Source: Myotis daubentonii (taxonomy: Eukaryota; Chordata; Mammalia; Chiroptera; Vespertilionidae). Taken from it: DNA of 64,000 nt. Below, piece by piece: positions 45,759 to 56,821 of this stretch. Both the position numbers and the translations under genes were made by a program. Position 1 is the first letter of the stretch, and the number at the start of each line of letters is the position of its first letter. The stretch covers positions 56,540,895 to 56,604,894 of the forward strand of contig NC_081848.1 of the NCBI RefSeq assembly GCF_963259705.1, in the 5' to 3' direction. Under the pieces are notes generated by a model, which had not been told where the DNA came from, did no database searches, and worked only from the letters and a program-made list of their open reading frames with translations.

Positions 45759-48313
45759 TGATACTCTCAAGATGACAGAAGGCTGAGGCATGGCCTTGCC
45801 CACAAAGAACCGGTAGTTTGTTTTGGGGATGAAACTTACAGACAAAGCAATTAGGAAACAATGCTAGATTTGTCACTAACTACACTGGGAGTCTTCTATG
45901 TGGAAAAAGAAGGTTTTATTCATTGTAATATTTCTTGTTGGGTCTGGCAAGAGTCTAGGCACTTTTTCTGCTCCACATATACATGATGATTAGTCATCCA
46001 ATGGGTGGCATGAAAAGTTTAATGGCCTAAGTCAGAAATGGGAGGAATTTGAAGGCCAACATATTGGGGAGGGCTTCAAGGAGGAGGAGGAGCCAGAGGA
46101 GCCATAGTGGCTACTAATAAATGACCAGAGAAAAGAATAACCCCACCTTGTCCAAGGGCTTTCACATCACAAGAAGCCTGTGCAGTGAGGACAATCAGGT
46201 TCCAAGTGGCAAAGAGACTGCCTTACGGTTACCCAGAGAAAGGATGGCTGAGCTTTTTGCCTGCCCAGCATCCATTCCCTTCTCCTCTGGGAATGCCTTC
46301 CTGTCCTCACTATCAGTCCATAGGGCTGGGGCTGACATCACCTCTAGACTTTGTGGGAATGCCCAGCCAATCAGAATGTTGCAGTCTCCCGGCCATGGGA
46401 TTTGTCCAGGGATGAATACATGAGCCACACTGGGCCAGTGGGAACCCTCTTAAGGACTTTTTCTAGAACTCTTGGGAGAAAGGCGCTTTTTCTTTTGGGG
46501 TTGCTAAACTAGATGAATGAAAGCCTGGAGCTGCTGATTGTGCACCTGGCCACTGGGAAGGGGAAAGACTGTGTAAAGATGAAGCTAACACAGAAGAAAC
46601 CAGAAGTACAAGATAAGAAGGGACTTTTTTACTCTTGAAGAGTTTTCAAATATATAAGTCAATGCATATCTTATTCCCTCATAAGCTACTTAGATTTAGA
46701 TTTATGTCACTTGTAACTGAAAATATCCTGGTTCATATGTCCAGATGGTAAGTAATATTGTGAACCAGGTCCTGGATCTCCCCATCCATCCATCCATCCA
46801 TCCATCCATCCATCCATCCATCCATCCATCCATCCAATACTCATATATTTAATGTAAATAGCAATTGCTCATGCACATTTTTGAATGAATGGCTAATTTG
46901 TCATGATGTATTTAATGACAAAGATACATCCACCTCCTTTTAATCCCAGTGGAGATTGGTCAACATAGGGCAAACAAAGTTCCAAACTCAGAACTTGGAA
47001 CTCAGTCAATTCCCCAAGGTAATATTGGGTTTCATCTGTGCCATCAGCCCACAGCCAGACAGGATCCATTCTTTGCCAAGTATGGCTTGGTCATGCTGGT
47101 GCCACAGCCCAAATGGGAGGGTTTAGAATGTCATTGACAGGCATGCGGGTTTTCCTGTTGGAGCAGATTCCAAGGCTGTGAGCTCTGTGCAAATTGCCAA
47201 GGTGGACTTTTTTGCTTTACCCTTACTGGACCTGTTTTGCCCCTTGTAACTGTGGTAACCACATTAAGTGCAGATCTGCCTAAAAAACCACAGAAGTCTA
47301 TGGCTGGCATCCCAATATGTTCCAATCTTCATTTGCTGCATGTTTTCTCAATGTTCACATATGAAGAGTCTGCTCTGACCACAGTATCTTCTTTTCTTTT
47401 CCTGCTGTGCCCACCTTAGACACTCTGACCTTTTCCATCCCACAGCATCGCCTCATTCTTCTCACCAGCTGATATCCCCCTGTCCTTCGAGGACTACTGG
47501 TAGCTGTGACCCCATCTCCTCCGTAAACGCATTCTCTCTGACCACCCATTCTCTCTCCTCTCTCCTAAAAATGTTACATAGTTCCCGAAGACAGAACCAG
47601 TGTCCCACCTCTGTTTTTCTAACAAACTCCACACCCCACACCAGTCAGTGGTTAGTCTTTGGTGTCGTGATTCTCAGCAGAAAAAAGGCAGGAAATCCAT
47701 TTCTGTCTGAGGCTGGGTCACGTGCTCCCAGCTTGCCTACTGTCAGAGGTGAGTCAGTGAAGGCCTTGTCAAACCTGTTTCCCCACCTGAGGCTCTGAGC
47801 CCAGTCCTGTCCCCAATGCCCAGGGTGACCACAGATCTCACTGGGGGGATGTAGGTTCAAGTGTTCAGGGAAGGGAGACAAGGACAGAAGTATTGGGTGG
47901 AGGGGTGCTGGGAAAGAATGTCCAGGCTCCAGAAAGGGAGGCTTGCTGTTCTCTGGCTGAATGGATTCTATCCAGGTTTCTGACACCAGGTGATTAAATT
48001 GAAGATAGGAGGTAGAGGACTACCGGAAGAGGAGGGATGGGAACCATGCCAAATGAGACGTGATTATAGAAACTAGTTGTAAGTTGAAGAAAAGAAAGTT
48101 TGCGAGAACTTGACTCATGTCTTTAAAATGGTCAAGGGCTGCTGTGAACTAGCAGAGGTGGACTAGTTCTGTGTGGTCCCTCAGGGCTAAAGTTGGACCA
48201 AGGCAAGGAAGTTACAGGGAAGCAGAATTCTGCTCAAGCAGGACTGTCAAACATGGAAGGGTCACAAGGGGGAAGGAATAAGCTCGCTCTTCCTCAGTAG
48301 GAGTGTCCACACA
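45759..48313. other. Unique sequence, no gene seen
   Basis: Short open frames occur on both strands without recognisable domains. The only clear structure is the CCAT repeat at 46782-46836. Confidence 0.4.
46782..46836. repeat. (CCAT)n microsatellite
   Basis: About 13 perfect tetranucleotide units in tandem. Confidence 0.95.
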
Positions 48314-49135
48314 ATGGTTCCAACTGCAACTGATTCCTCAACTCACTTTTGTTTCTCTGCACAACTCTGGCCCCTATTTCTCAAAGTGATCTCAAAACCT
48401 CATCGTCTCCCCGTAAGCCGCAGATCCTACTCCAATGCTAATGCATCAACCATTCTCCACTGTCCCCATTCTGGTCCCATTATCTCTTGTAACAATCTCC
48501 TGACCAACACCCTAGCCAGTCACCTGGATTCCCACCAATCTGTCTCCATGGTGCCAGAGAAAGTTCTGCACTGTAAATGTGGATCTGTTACATCCCTGCT
48601 AGGAGCCCTCCAGTGGATTTCTGGTGTCCTCATGAAATGGCTGGATTCCTTGGCCATGACTTTCTTTTGGCCATAAATTCCACAGTGACTTTTAAGGCCC
48701 TTCATGGTCTGACCTGGGCAGCCTTAGCCATTGCCCTTTCCCCTTGGATATTACACACTAGTAATACTGGATGCTTTAGATCCACACCCCGCTGCATGTA
48801 CTCCCACGTCTGGGCATTTGCACACGCTCTTTCCTCTCTGGAAGACTCTTCTTTCTTATTATCATTCCTACCCACTCCACTCCACTCCACTCCACTCCAC
48901 TCCACTCCACTCCACTCCACTCCACTCTACTTAACTCTCTACTAGTCACCTGTGAGGTCTCAAGTTCAGTGTCACTTCTTCCAGGAAGCATTGCTGGAAG
49001 TATTGTGTACCTATATAATTACCTGTACTCCACCAGAGGGCGGGGACATCTGTTTTGTTCACTACATCTTTCATTGCCTAGTTCCTGACATGTAGTAGCT
49101 ACTCAATGTATGTTTGTTGAATGAAAGATTGTTCT
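48314..49135 (+). repeat. L2 LINE 3' region
   Basis: The order of L2-type phrases is clear: 'agccctccagtggatttctg', 'aaggcccttcatggtctgac', 'gggcatttgcacacgctct', 'gtctcaagttcagtgtcac', then the tail 'ctactcaatgtatgtttg' and 'ttgaatgaa'. A pentanucleotide expansion has grown inside it. Confidence 0.75.
48871..48928. repeat. (CCACT)n pentanucleotide repeat
   Basis: About 11 nearly perfect ccact units inside the L2 remnant. Confidence 0.95.
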
Positions 49136-49589
49136 TCTTGGCAAAGAAGCTATAGAAGGGATTCCTGGTTTGGGCCCTTGTCACCTCTGAGACCAGACTT
49201 CAGATAAGACACACCTTTTCCTACCCTTAAATAATATGTTATCATGTGCAACAGGGATTTCTGATGTTCATTTCCTGCTTCAAACAGAAATTCACTTGAG
49301 GGATGTGATGCAAGAGGCAGCAGGAGTCTCCTCAGGGATCCTGTTTGAACAGTACTTAATTGCACAATAGGATTGCAGAAGGAAGACTCACTGATGAAAT
49401 GCTTGGTTTCCATAGCATCAAGCTTATTCTAGATACACCTGTAAGGGTGATTACTTTTCTGCAAGGAACTGTTCAGACATCCCACCTCCCTGAGTGCTAT
49501 CTTACCTCTGGGACTCCTGTAGAACCTGGTGCTCTTCTCTCACTTGGCAGAAACAAATGGATAGGACATCAATAGCCAATAAAATGAAC
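49136..49589. other. Unique sequence, no gene seen
   Basis: No recognisable feature. Confidence 0.4.
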
Positions 49590-50640
49590 CTTGACCTATA
49601 CTCCTCAAACCTTATACAAAAATAAACTCAAAATGGACCAGAGATCTAAATTTAAAGTATAAAACCATAAACTTTTAGGAGAGGACATAGGAGAAAATCT
49701 TCGTGATCTAAAATAACAATTCATTTAAAAAATTAACTGATTGGACTTTATTAAATTAAAAGTTTTTCTCAGTGAAAGACTTGGTTAGGTTAAGAGAATA
49801 AAATATGGACTAGGAAAACACATTTGCAAATTACATATCTGACAAAAGAGTTGTTTTCAGAACGAAGAACCCTGTAAGCTCAACTGTAATGAAACAATCC
49901 AATTAGGAAATGAGCAAAAGATTTAGACACATCACCAAAGAAGATATGCAGATGGCAAATAAACTTCAAAAGATGATAAACATCACTAGTTATCAAGAAA
50001 ATGCAAAGTAAAACCACAACGTGATACCACCATGCATCTATTAGAATGGCTAAAATAAAAAAAAAACAAAAACATTGAAAAAACAAATGCTGGTGAGGAT
50101 GTGGAGGAACTGGATCTTTCATATGTTCTTGGTGGGCATGTAAAATGGTACAGCCACTCTGAATACCTGTCTGGCAATTTCTTAGAAGTTAAACATATAC
50201 TTGCTATATGACTCATGAATCTTAATCCTGGGCGTTTATTTCAGAGAAGTGAAAACTTACGTTCACACAAATCTTCACAGCACAATTTTTTTCACACAAA
50301 CTTATTTCACACAAAATGTTCACAGCACATGGTTCACCAAAAATGTCCTTTACACAAGGGCTTATAGCAGCTTTATTTGTAGTAGCCCCAAGGTGGAAAC
50401 AACCCAAGTGCTCTTCAGTGGGTGAGAATTAAACTGTGGTGCATCCCGACCATGGACACTACCCAGAAATAAAAAAGAATGAATTATTGATACATGCCAA
50501 CAACTTGGATGTGTCTCAAGGGCATGTGCCTTAAGTGCAAAAAGTGAATGTTAAAAGGTTGGATGCTGTATGATTTCATTTATGAAATGTTGCCAAATTG
50601 ACAAAATTGTAGAGATGCAGAAGGAACCTTTAGTTTGTGC
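49590..50640 (+). repeat. Old L1 3' region
   Basis: ORF2-end wording throughout ('atggaccagagatctaaat', 'ggagaaaatcttcgtgatc', 'gatggcaaataaact', 'aatgctggtgaggatgtgg', 'acccaagtgctcttcag') with many frame breaks and small indels. Confidence 0.8.
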
Positions 50641-51042
50641 TAGGTGCCCTTAGTTTGCTCATTAATTCAGTGCATTCATTGAATGCCTTCAGTATACCAA
50701 GCACTGTGCCTGAGACTAGAAGAGTAAACAAATGGCCTTTGTGATACAGTTTAGCTCAAAAGTGGTTAATTAACTAGTCCAAGAGCACACACTGGTAAGT
50801 GATGAAATTGGATTCAAACCTATGGCCCTGATCTCAAAGAGAATGTTGCCTCTAGAGTTTTCTTTTTTATTGATTAAGTTATTACATATGTGTCCTTATC
50901 CCCACGTTACCCCCTTCCCCCCCCACTCATGCCCTACCCCCTTGTTGTCTGTGTCCATTAGGCCTCTAGAGTTTTTTAAGTGCCATGTGACCATCATAAG
51001 TTTATGCTATTGGTTATGTCACTTAAAAATAAAACTATCTAG

Positions 51043-51262
51043 CCCTGGCTGGTTTGGCTCAGTGGATAGCGCATCGGCCTGTGGACTGAAAGGTCCCAGG
51101 TTCGGTTCCAGTCAAGGGCATGTACCTTGGTTGTGGGCCCATCCCCAGTAGGAGGTGTGCGGGAGGCAGCTAATCAATGTTTCTCTCTCATTGATGTTTC
51201 TGGCTCTCTAGCCCTCTCCCTTCCTCTCTGAAAAATCAATAAAATATATTTTAAAAATAAAT
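51043..51262 (+). repeat. VES SINE, well preserved
   Basis: It starts with CCCTGGCTGGTTTGGCTCAG, and the tRNA-like body, 'ttgatgtttctggctctct' and an A-rich tail follow. An exact 16-base target duplication, aaataaaactatctag, is at 51027-51042 and 51263-51278. The intact head gives Pol III A- and B-box-like sequence. Confidence 0.95.
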
Positions 51263-51324
51263 AAATAAAACTATCTAGAAAGCAATTACTGACTGGGAGG
51301 TGATTATTAATTAAACCTCTAGAG

Positions 51325-51636
51325 CAGTGGTTCTCAACCTTCCTAATGCCGCGACCCTTTAATACAGTTCCTCATTTTGTGGTGACCCCCCAACCATAAA
51401 ATTATTTTCGTTGCTACTATATAACTGTAATTTTTCTGCTGTTATGAATCGTAATGTAAATATCTGATATGCAGGATGTATTTTCATTGTTACAAATTGA
51501 ACATAATTAAAGCATAGTGATTAATCACAAAAACAATATGTAATTATATATGTGTTTTCCGATGGTCTTAGGCGACCCCTGTGAAAGGGTCGTTCGACCC
51601 CCAAAGGGGTCGCGACCCACAGGTTGAGAACCACTG
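51325..51636. mobile_element. SPIN-like non-autonomous hAT transposon (312 bp)
   Basis: The ends CAGTGGTTCTCAACCTTCC and (reversed) CAGTGGTTCTCAACCTG are hAT inverted repeats. The interior, with 'gtgaccccccaaccataaaa' and 'gtcgcgacccacagg', corresponds to the SPIN family. The 8-base flanks ctctagag and ccctagag differ at one position. Confidence 0.9.
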
Positions 51637-53650
51637 CCCTAGAGGCTGTTTTGGCTCTGTTAGAAGACTTGATAAAGGCTTTCTGATTTTAAAAAGTATT
51701 GAGTTATTGAAAATTATTCAGTATATCATCCTTTTTGTTGTTATGGACTCAATAACAAACACAGAGAGAAAGAAAATTGAAAAAAGAGAGAGAAAAGAAG
51801 GGTAAATTTTCTCTTTCTCCTCCCAGAAAGTTCATTCAAGTGTTCAGTTATAAGATCTGGGCTCTCCCTGACAAGGATGGTTGTGGGAAGGTGACAACTT
51901 CTCTGTTTTAGCTCTGGGTGGGGGAGTAAGGTAGATGGGTCCATAAGAAAGGAGTTAGAGCCTTCAAAAGCACAATAGCCTAGCCTGGGGAGCTGGGGTG
52001 ACAGGACTGGGATAATGGAGGATTGAGAAGCCCCACCTCCTTCCATTCCCTGGAGGTAGAAGGGGGAGGAGGGCTATGGGGCTGCGTGGTGGACTAGGCA
52101 CAGAGCACCATGGCTTGGAGCCACGTGAAGGCCCTGCAGCCAAGTGTACCTGAGGTGGTGTGATCACCACCAGCAGAGCCACCACCTTGAAATGGATGAC
52201 ATGCACTGGCTTGACCAGCAGCATCTGCGTGGTTGTCTGAGGATCTAGGCCCCTCCTCAGAATTTCTGGATTGTGCAAGGTCCACCTTCATGTACAATCA
52301 CAGGGCATTGTACGCAGCAACCCTCAGAATGACCAAGATTGTATCTCCTGACTCTGCCAACCAGATAGGTGAGGGCTGAGCAAGGTTTGTGTTGATTTAG
52401 AAAAATGTGAAAAATGATGTACTTCTGAGTCTTGTGGGTTACACTGATTTCTGTGTATGTGTAAATATGAGAGAGAAGAGAGGATGTGCCCTTCATGCAT
52501 TTAACTAGCACTTGCTTTACATGCCACCTTGCAGGGACATGCTGACCAAATTTGAGCCCAAGTACCCTCCAGCATGTCCTCTATTTTAAACTGGTTTAAA
52601 AGTCTGTGTTGAAGAATTCAGATGTGGTAGAGCGAGGAGGTGAATCCAGATCCAGGTCTAGCTGGCTCCAAAGCCCATCACTAGGCATGAGATTGAGGTT
52701 AATTCACCAAGTTCTGCCTGGAATGGGATTGAATGATCTCAGGGCTCTAATCTCAGAGCCACTGGAAGGGAAGGTGGAATCCAGTCTCATCTCTGCTCCT
52801 TTGCAGGTCCTGTGCTCCTGCCTGACTGGTGACTGTTCCTTAAGCTGAGTCCCTGTGCCAGTCACAGTTAGACTGTGTGTGATGAGACCGCCATTTACTT
52901 TCATAAGTGGCCCCCCGCCTTGACTGTTATCTCCAAGAGCTCCAAGTCTTTTCTACTTGAGCGGCCACAAATTCCATCTCCCCAGAACATCCTTGCATAA
53001 TTAATAATCCTATTTCCAGAGGCAGGACTTCAACCTGTCAGGTGTTTTCTTTTTTTTTCATGTCTGATCGCCTCAGCCTTTCCAGCACCAAAGCACAATG
53101 TATTGTAGAAAGACATTGAAAAAAGAACAGATTTTTGTTTCCTTTTTTTTTAACATAAGAACTTTGAACAACTTTATTATAATTTTAGATTAGTTATTAT
53201 GATTAAAAATTAATATTCAACAGATATTTCTGTAAGTCAAGAATGAATAATTATTTATAAATAATTATAAGAATTATATTTATAAAAAATAAGGCTTGTG
53301 GTTTTATTTATATGAGAAAGTTGAGCCCGTCTTCCTGCAAGGCGACTTCTGTCAGCACATGACTTAAGCAATCACTGCAAGCTCTGTGAATGAAAGGAAC
53401 CGAGGAGTTCAGAACTGTTCCTCTCGGGTTTGCATCCTGATTCTGCTCTGGCTTCCTCACAGTCCTCCCTGTTTGTATCACCTGGGAATGCCCATCTCTC
53501 CTCCCAAGCCCTGCTCTGCCCAAGTCCCTGCCCCCCTTCTTATGGTAATTACTTGTGTTGAGATGTCTGAGTGCTGACATCACCTGACTCTTAGGATGGG
53601 GTGGAACCAAGGAGCCAAACTCATCATCACTATTAGGGTTTATAAATCCA
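51637..53650. other. Unique sequence, no gene seen
   Basis: GA-rich and AT-rich patches and short open frames with no recognised homology. A possible retroposed transcript at about 52090-52400 could not be identified. Confidence 0.35.
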
Positions 53651-54425
53651 CTAGAGGCCCAGTGCACAAAAATTTGTGCACTTGGGGGGAAGGGGGGTCC
53701 CTCAGCCTAGCCTGTGTCCTCTCAAAGTCTGGGACCCCTCGGGAGATAACGACCTGCTGGCTTAGGCCTCCTCCCGGGTGGCAGAGGGCAGGCCCAATCC
53801 CTAGGTGCAGCCCCTGGTCAGGCTCAGAGCAGGGCCGATTGGGGAGTTGGGGCGCCGCCCCCTGTCATGCACAGAGCAGGGCGATCGGGAGGTTGTGATT
53901 CCGCCCTCAGTCACGCTCAGGGTAGGGCCGATTGGGGGGTTGGAGCACCGTCCCCTGTCACACTCAAGGCAGGGTCGATGGGGAGGTTGCGGCGCCACCC
54001 CCGTCACACACAGAGCAGAACCAATCAGGGGGTTGGGGCGCTGCCCCCTGTCACTCACAGAGCAGGGCCCATCAGGGGGGTTGGGGCTCCGTACCCTGTC
54101 ATGCACAGAGCAGGGCCCATCCAGGGGTTGAGGAGCTCCCCCCTGTCACTCACAGAGCAGGGCCGATAGGGGAGTTGTGGCACCGTCCCCTGTCACACTC
54201 AGGGCAGGGCTGATGGGGAGGTTATGGCTCTACCCTGTCACACACAGAGCAGGGCCCGTGGGGGGGGGGGAGGGGAGGTTGGGGTGCCACACCCTGTGAC
54301 ACACAGAGCAGGGCCGATCGGGGGGTTTGGGCGCTGCCCCCTGTCACACTGATCCCAGTGCCAGGAGGCCTCGTGGCTCCGCTGATCCCGGTGCTGGGAG
54401 GCATATTACCCTTTTACTATATAGA
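53651..54425 (-). mobile_element. Helitron, first of a head-to-tail pair
   Basis: On the minus strand the 3' end lies at 53651 (CTAG, preceded by a perfect hairpin GTGCACAAA/TTTGTGCAC). The 5' end lies at 54425 (TCTATATAGTAAAAGGG, then TAATATGCC). Most of the interior is a 46-48-base minisatellite. It abuts the next Helitron without intervening host sequence. Confidence 0.8.
53806..54345. repeat. Minisatellite inside the Helitron, about 11 units of 46-48 bp
   Basis: Units begin 'ccctgtcacacacagagcag' and continue with 'ggccgatcggggggttgggg', varying by about 10-20%. The period drifts because of G-run length. There are no spacers of unique sequence between units. Confidence 0.85.
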
Positions 54426-55846
54426 ATAGAGGCCTGGTGCATGGGTGGGGGCCAGTAGTTTGCCCTGAAGGGTGTCCTGGATCAGGGTGGGAGTCCCCAC
54501 TGGGGTGCCTGGCCAGCCTGGGTGAGGGGATGATGGCTGTTTGCAGCTGGTTACACACCCTTCAGGTGGGGGTCCCCACTGGGGTGCCTGGCCAGCCTGG
54601 GTGAGGGGCTGAGGGCTGTTTTCAGGCTGTTGGGTGACTGAAGCTCCCAACAGCTCCTTTTTTTCTTTCTTCTTTTTTTTTTTTTTATTCTGGGCCAGCT
54701 TTAGCTGTGGCTCCAGCTCTGCGGCTTCTGCTGCTGGGAAAGCGGAAACCCTCCGGCCCAGACTTGTTTGGGTTCTACAATCGAAACTCTGTATCAACTC
54801 CAGTGCCGGGGTCCAACCCCAGCAGGTCCAGGGGTCCCCAAAGGTGTGGACGGAGTCGGCGAAGAAGGAATGACACGGAGACAGCATTCAGTTGATCAGC
54901 AGCCTAGCCAGGATCTCTAGCCCGGATCTCCAGCCAAGTTCTGGTCTGGATCTCCAGAGAGGTTCTGCTTCAGATCTCCAGCCAGGTTCAGTCACCAGGT
55001 TCTAGTCAGGCTCTCCTGCCAATCTCCGCAGTCAGGTTCAGTCCAGGATCCCCTGCCATGCTCTCTCGCCAGCGAAGTTCCTCTGTCTGCAGGTTCTGTG
55101 TAGGTTCTGTCCTCCTGGCTCTCTTCTAAGTTCTGTCTCCTGAGTTCTGTGTTCTGAGTTCTGTCTCTCTCTGTCTGGTTCTGGGTTCTGTCTTCTTGAT
55201 TCTGTTCTAAGTTCTGAGTGTTTCTGTCTTGTTACAACTGTATTTATACCAGTTGATTCAATCCTATCAATCTCTATTACAAAGGTTAGGGCGTTTCTTA
55301 TCTCCATTCCAGGGAGAAAAGATTATGTAGTTTAAGCATGATTGTTCATAGTTAAAGGGATTAATTACCCGCCTGGCACTTAGTTGAGGGGTTTTATTCC
55401 CTCCCTAACTTCAGGGGGAAAATCCCTACCTGGGGATTCAACCTTTCTCGGAGAGGTGACCTTGGTTAAAACACAGTGCCAAGAAGGTGAGCAAACATAT
55501 TAAGAACCGTATGCCATATATGCCAGGTCCCTTGAAACAGCAAGGATGGACCGGCTCCCGGCACTCCAGCTCTGAGATCCCGGCTCGCTGAAAGCAGGTT
55601 TCTGGAGTTTTTTTTAGCTTCTCTATGTTACTATGTTTCAAACTGCCTGCTCAGAGGCCTGCAGCGGCAGGCGGGGAACGTTGGAGTCCACCATCACTAA
55701 AGCAAGCAAGCCTCATGTTCAGTTTAAGCTGCCTGGCTGCCGGTCGCCATCTTGGCTGTCAGTTAATTTGCATATCTCGCTGATTAGCCAATGGGAAGGG
55801 TAGCGGTCGTACGCAAATTACCATGTTTCTCTTTTATTAGTGTAGA
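54426..55846 (-). mobile_element. Helitron, second of the pair, carrying a solo LTR
   Basis: The 3' end at 54426 reads CTAT where CTAG is expected, followed on the plus strand by 'agaggcctggtgcatgggtg'. The 5' end at 55846 reads TCTACACTAATAAAAG and is followed on the plus strand by T (55847). The interior has a direct repeat of 'ggggtgcctggccagcctgg'. The LTR at 54804-55563 is a later insertion. Confidence 0.8.
54804..55563 (-). mobile_element. Solo LTR of an endogenous retrovirus (class II-like) inside a Helitron
   Basis: The 760-base TG...CA element has a 6-base duplication, ctccag (54798-54803 and 55564-55569). It is from the same family as the LTR in MRGPR copy B: the U5-like start and the long U3 part align closely, while the middle 'gttctgtctcctgagttctg' tandem region differs in length. 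No internal viral sequence is present. Confidence 0.88.
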
Positions 55847-56365
55847 TAATCCAAACAGTTCAGATATCAGGGGAAGACAGATAGCATTGCCCCAGGACAT
55901 CCCACAATCATGTCATTTCCTTAATCCTGAAGTTCCTGTTTACCTTTCCAAAAATGATGCTGACTTTGTGATATTTTATAATTTTAAAAGTCATAGACAC
56001 ACTTACTTTTTAAAGTGAAGAAAGGTACAAAAAAGAGAGTAAAAATCAACCAGAATCTCACTATATTCCTCCAGATATATCAGGAATAACTTTCTTTTTC
56101 TAGATATATGTAAAAGAAGTCTTTTTATGTGTTAGTATTAGGACTAGTATTTAGTGGGTTAAGCAAAAAAAAAAGTTGAAATAAGAAATTATAATATTAA
56201 ATGTATATTTTAAATCTTCAATTTTAAAGGAAAATATATCAGTGTTTTGATATAACCTTTTATGTCACTGCTGAAGGGAGTTCACCTTTGACTTTCTTAT
56301 AGAGGCACTATAACATTGTGTCTCCAAATTTTTGTTTTGACTTTTTTGAAGAAGAAAGAAAACTA

Positions 56366-56390
56366 AAAATAAATAAATAAATAAATAAAT
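56366..56390. repeat. (AAAT)n microsatellite
   Basis: Six perfect aaat units. Confidence 0.85.
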
Positions 56391-56798
56391 GTTTGTGCAG
56401 CAGTCTGAGAGAAGAATCTTGAATTTTTAGGAACCTATGTTCCTATTCCCAATACAATCGCACTTACCCTATTTAAAAACTAAGTGAAATTAGTTTTTTA
56501 AAGTTGCTTTTTTCTGTTTTCACTCATTTATTTTCAATTTATACAATATTTAACCACGAAATTACAATAACAAGTCAATAGGAATAAAGAGGTTAGAGAA
56601 CTTCATAACTGAATCCACTAAGCACATGAGCTATCTGGTGGGAGAGCAGTGAATGGGTGCAAAGGCCCCCAGCTCTCCAGCCAGAAGCCTCAGTGGCATC
56701 AGCCCCGGATGTTTTCCAGGTGGAAGGGGAGAAGTGACTCAACTGGTGAGTCAGCTAAGTGGCTGGATGTCAATTAGGAGAGTTCACACTGTATAGAA

Positions 56799-56821
56799 AC
56801 ACACACACACACACACACACA
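56799..56821. repeat. (CA)n microsatellite
   Basis: Eleven CA dinucleotides in tandem. Confidence 0.9.

Noticed and set aside
48702..48991. Short proteins with repeated VEWSG or PLHST motifs
   Set aside because: They are translations of the (CCACT)n repeat.
51964..52297. Two overlapping minus-strand frames of 67-104 codons that might be a processed gene
   Set aside because: I could not match them to any family, no poly(A) tail or target duplication is visible, and the frames overlap out of phase.
53801..54169. Overlapping open frames of about 100 codons on both strands in GC-rich repeat sequence
   Set aside because: They are translations of the minisatellite in the Helitron, open on several frames because of base composition.
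53806..54345. Possible CRISPR-like array
   Set aside because: The repeat units are contiguous and diverged, with no unique spacers, and the context is a eukaryotic Helitron.
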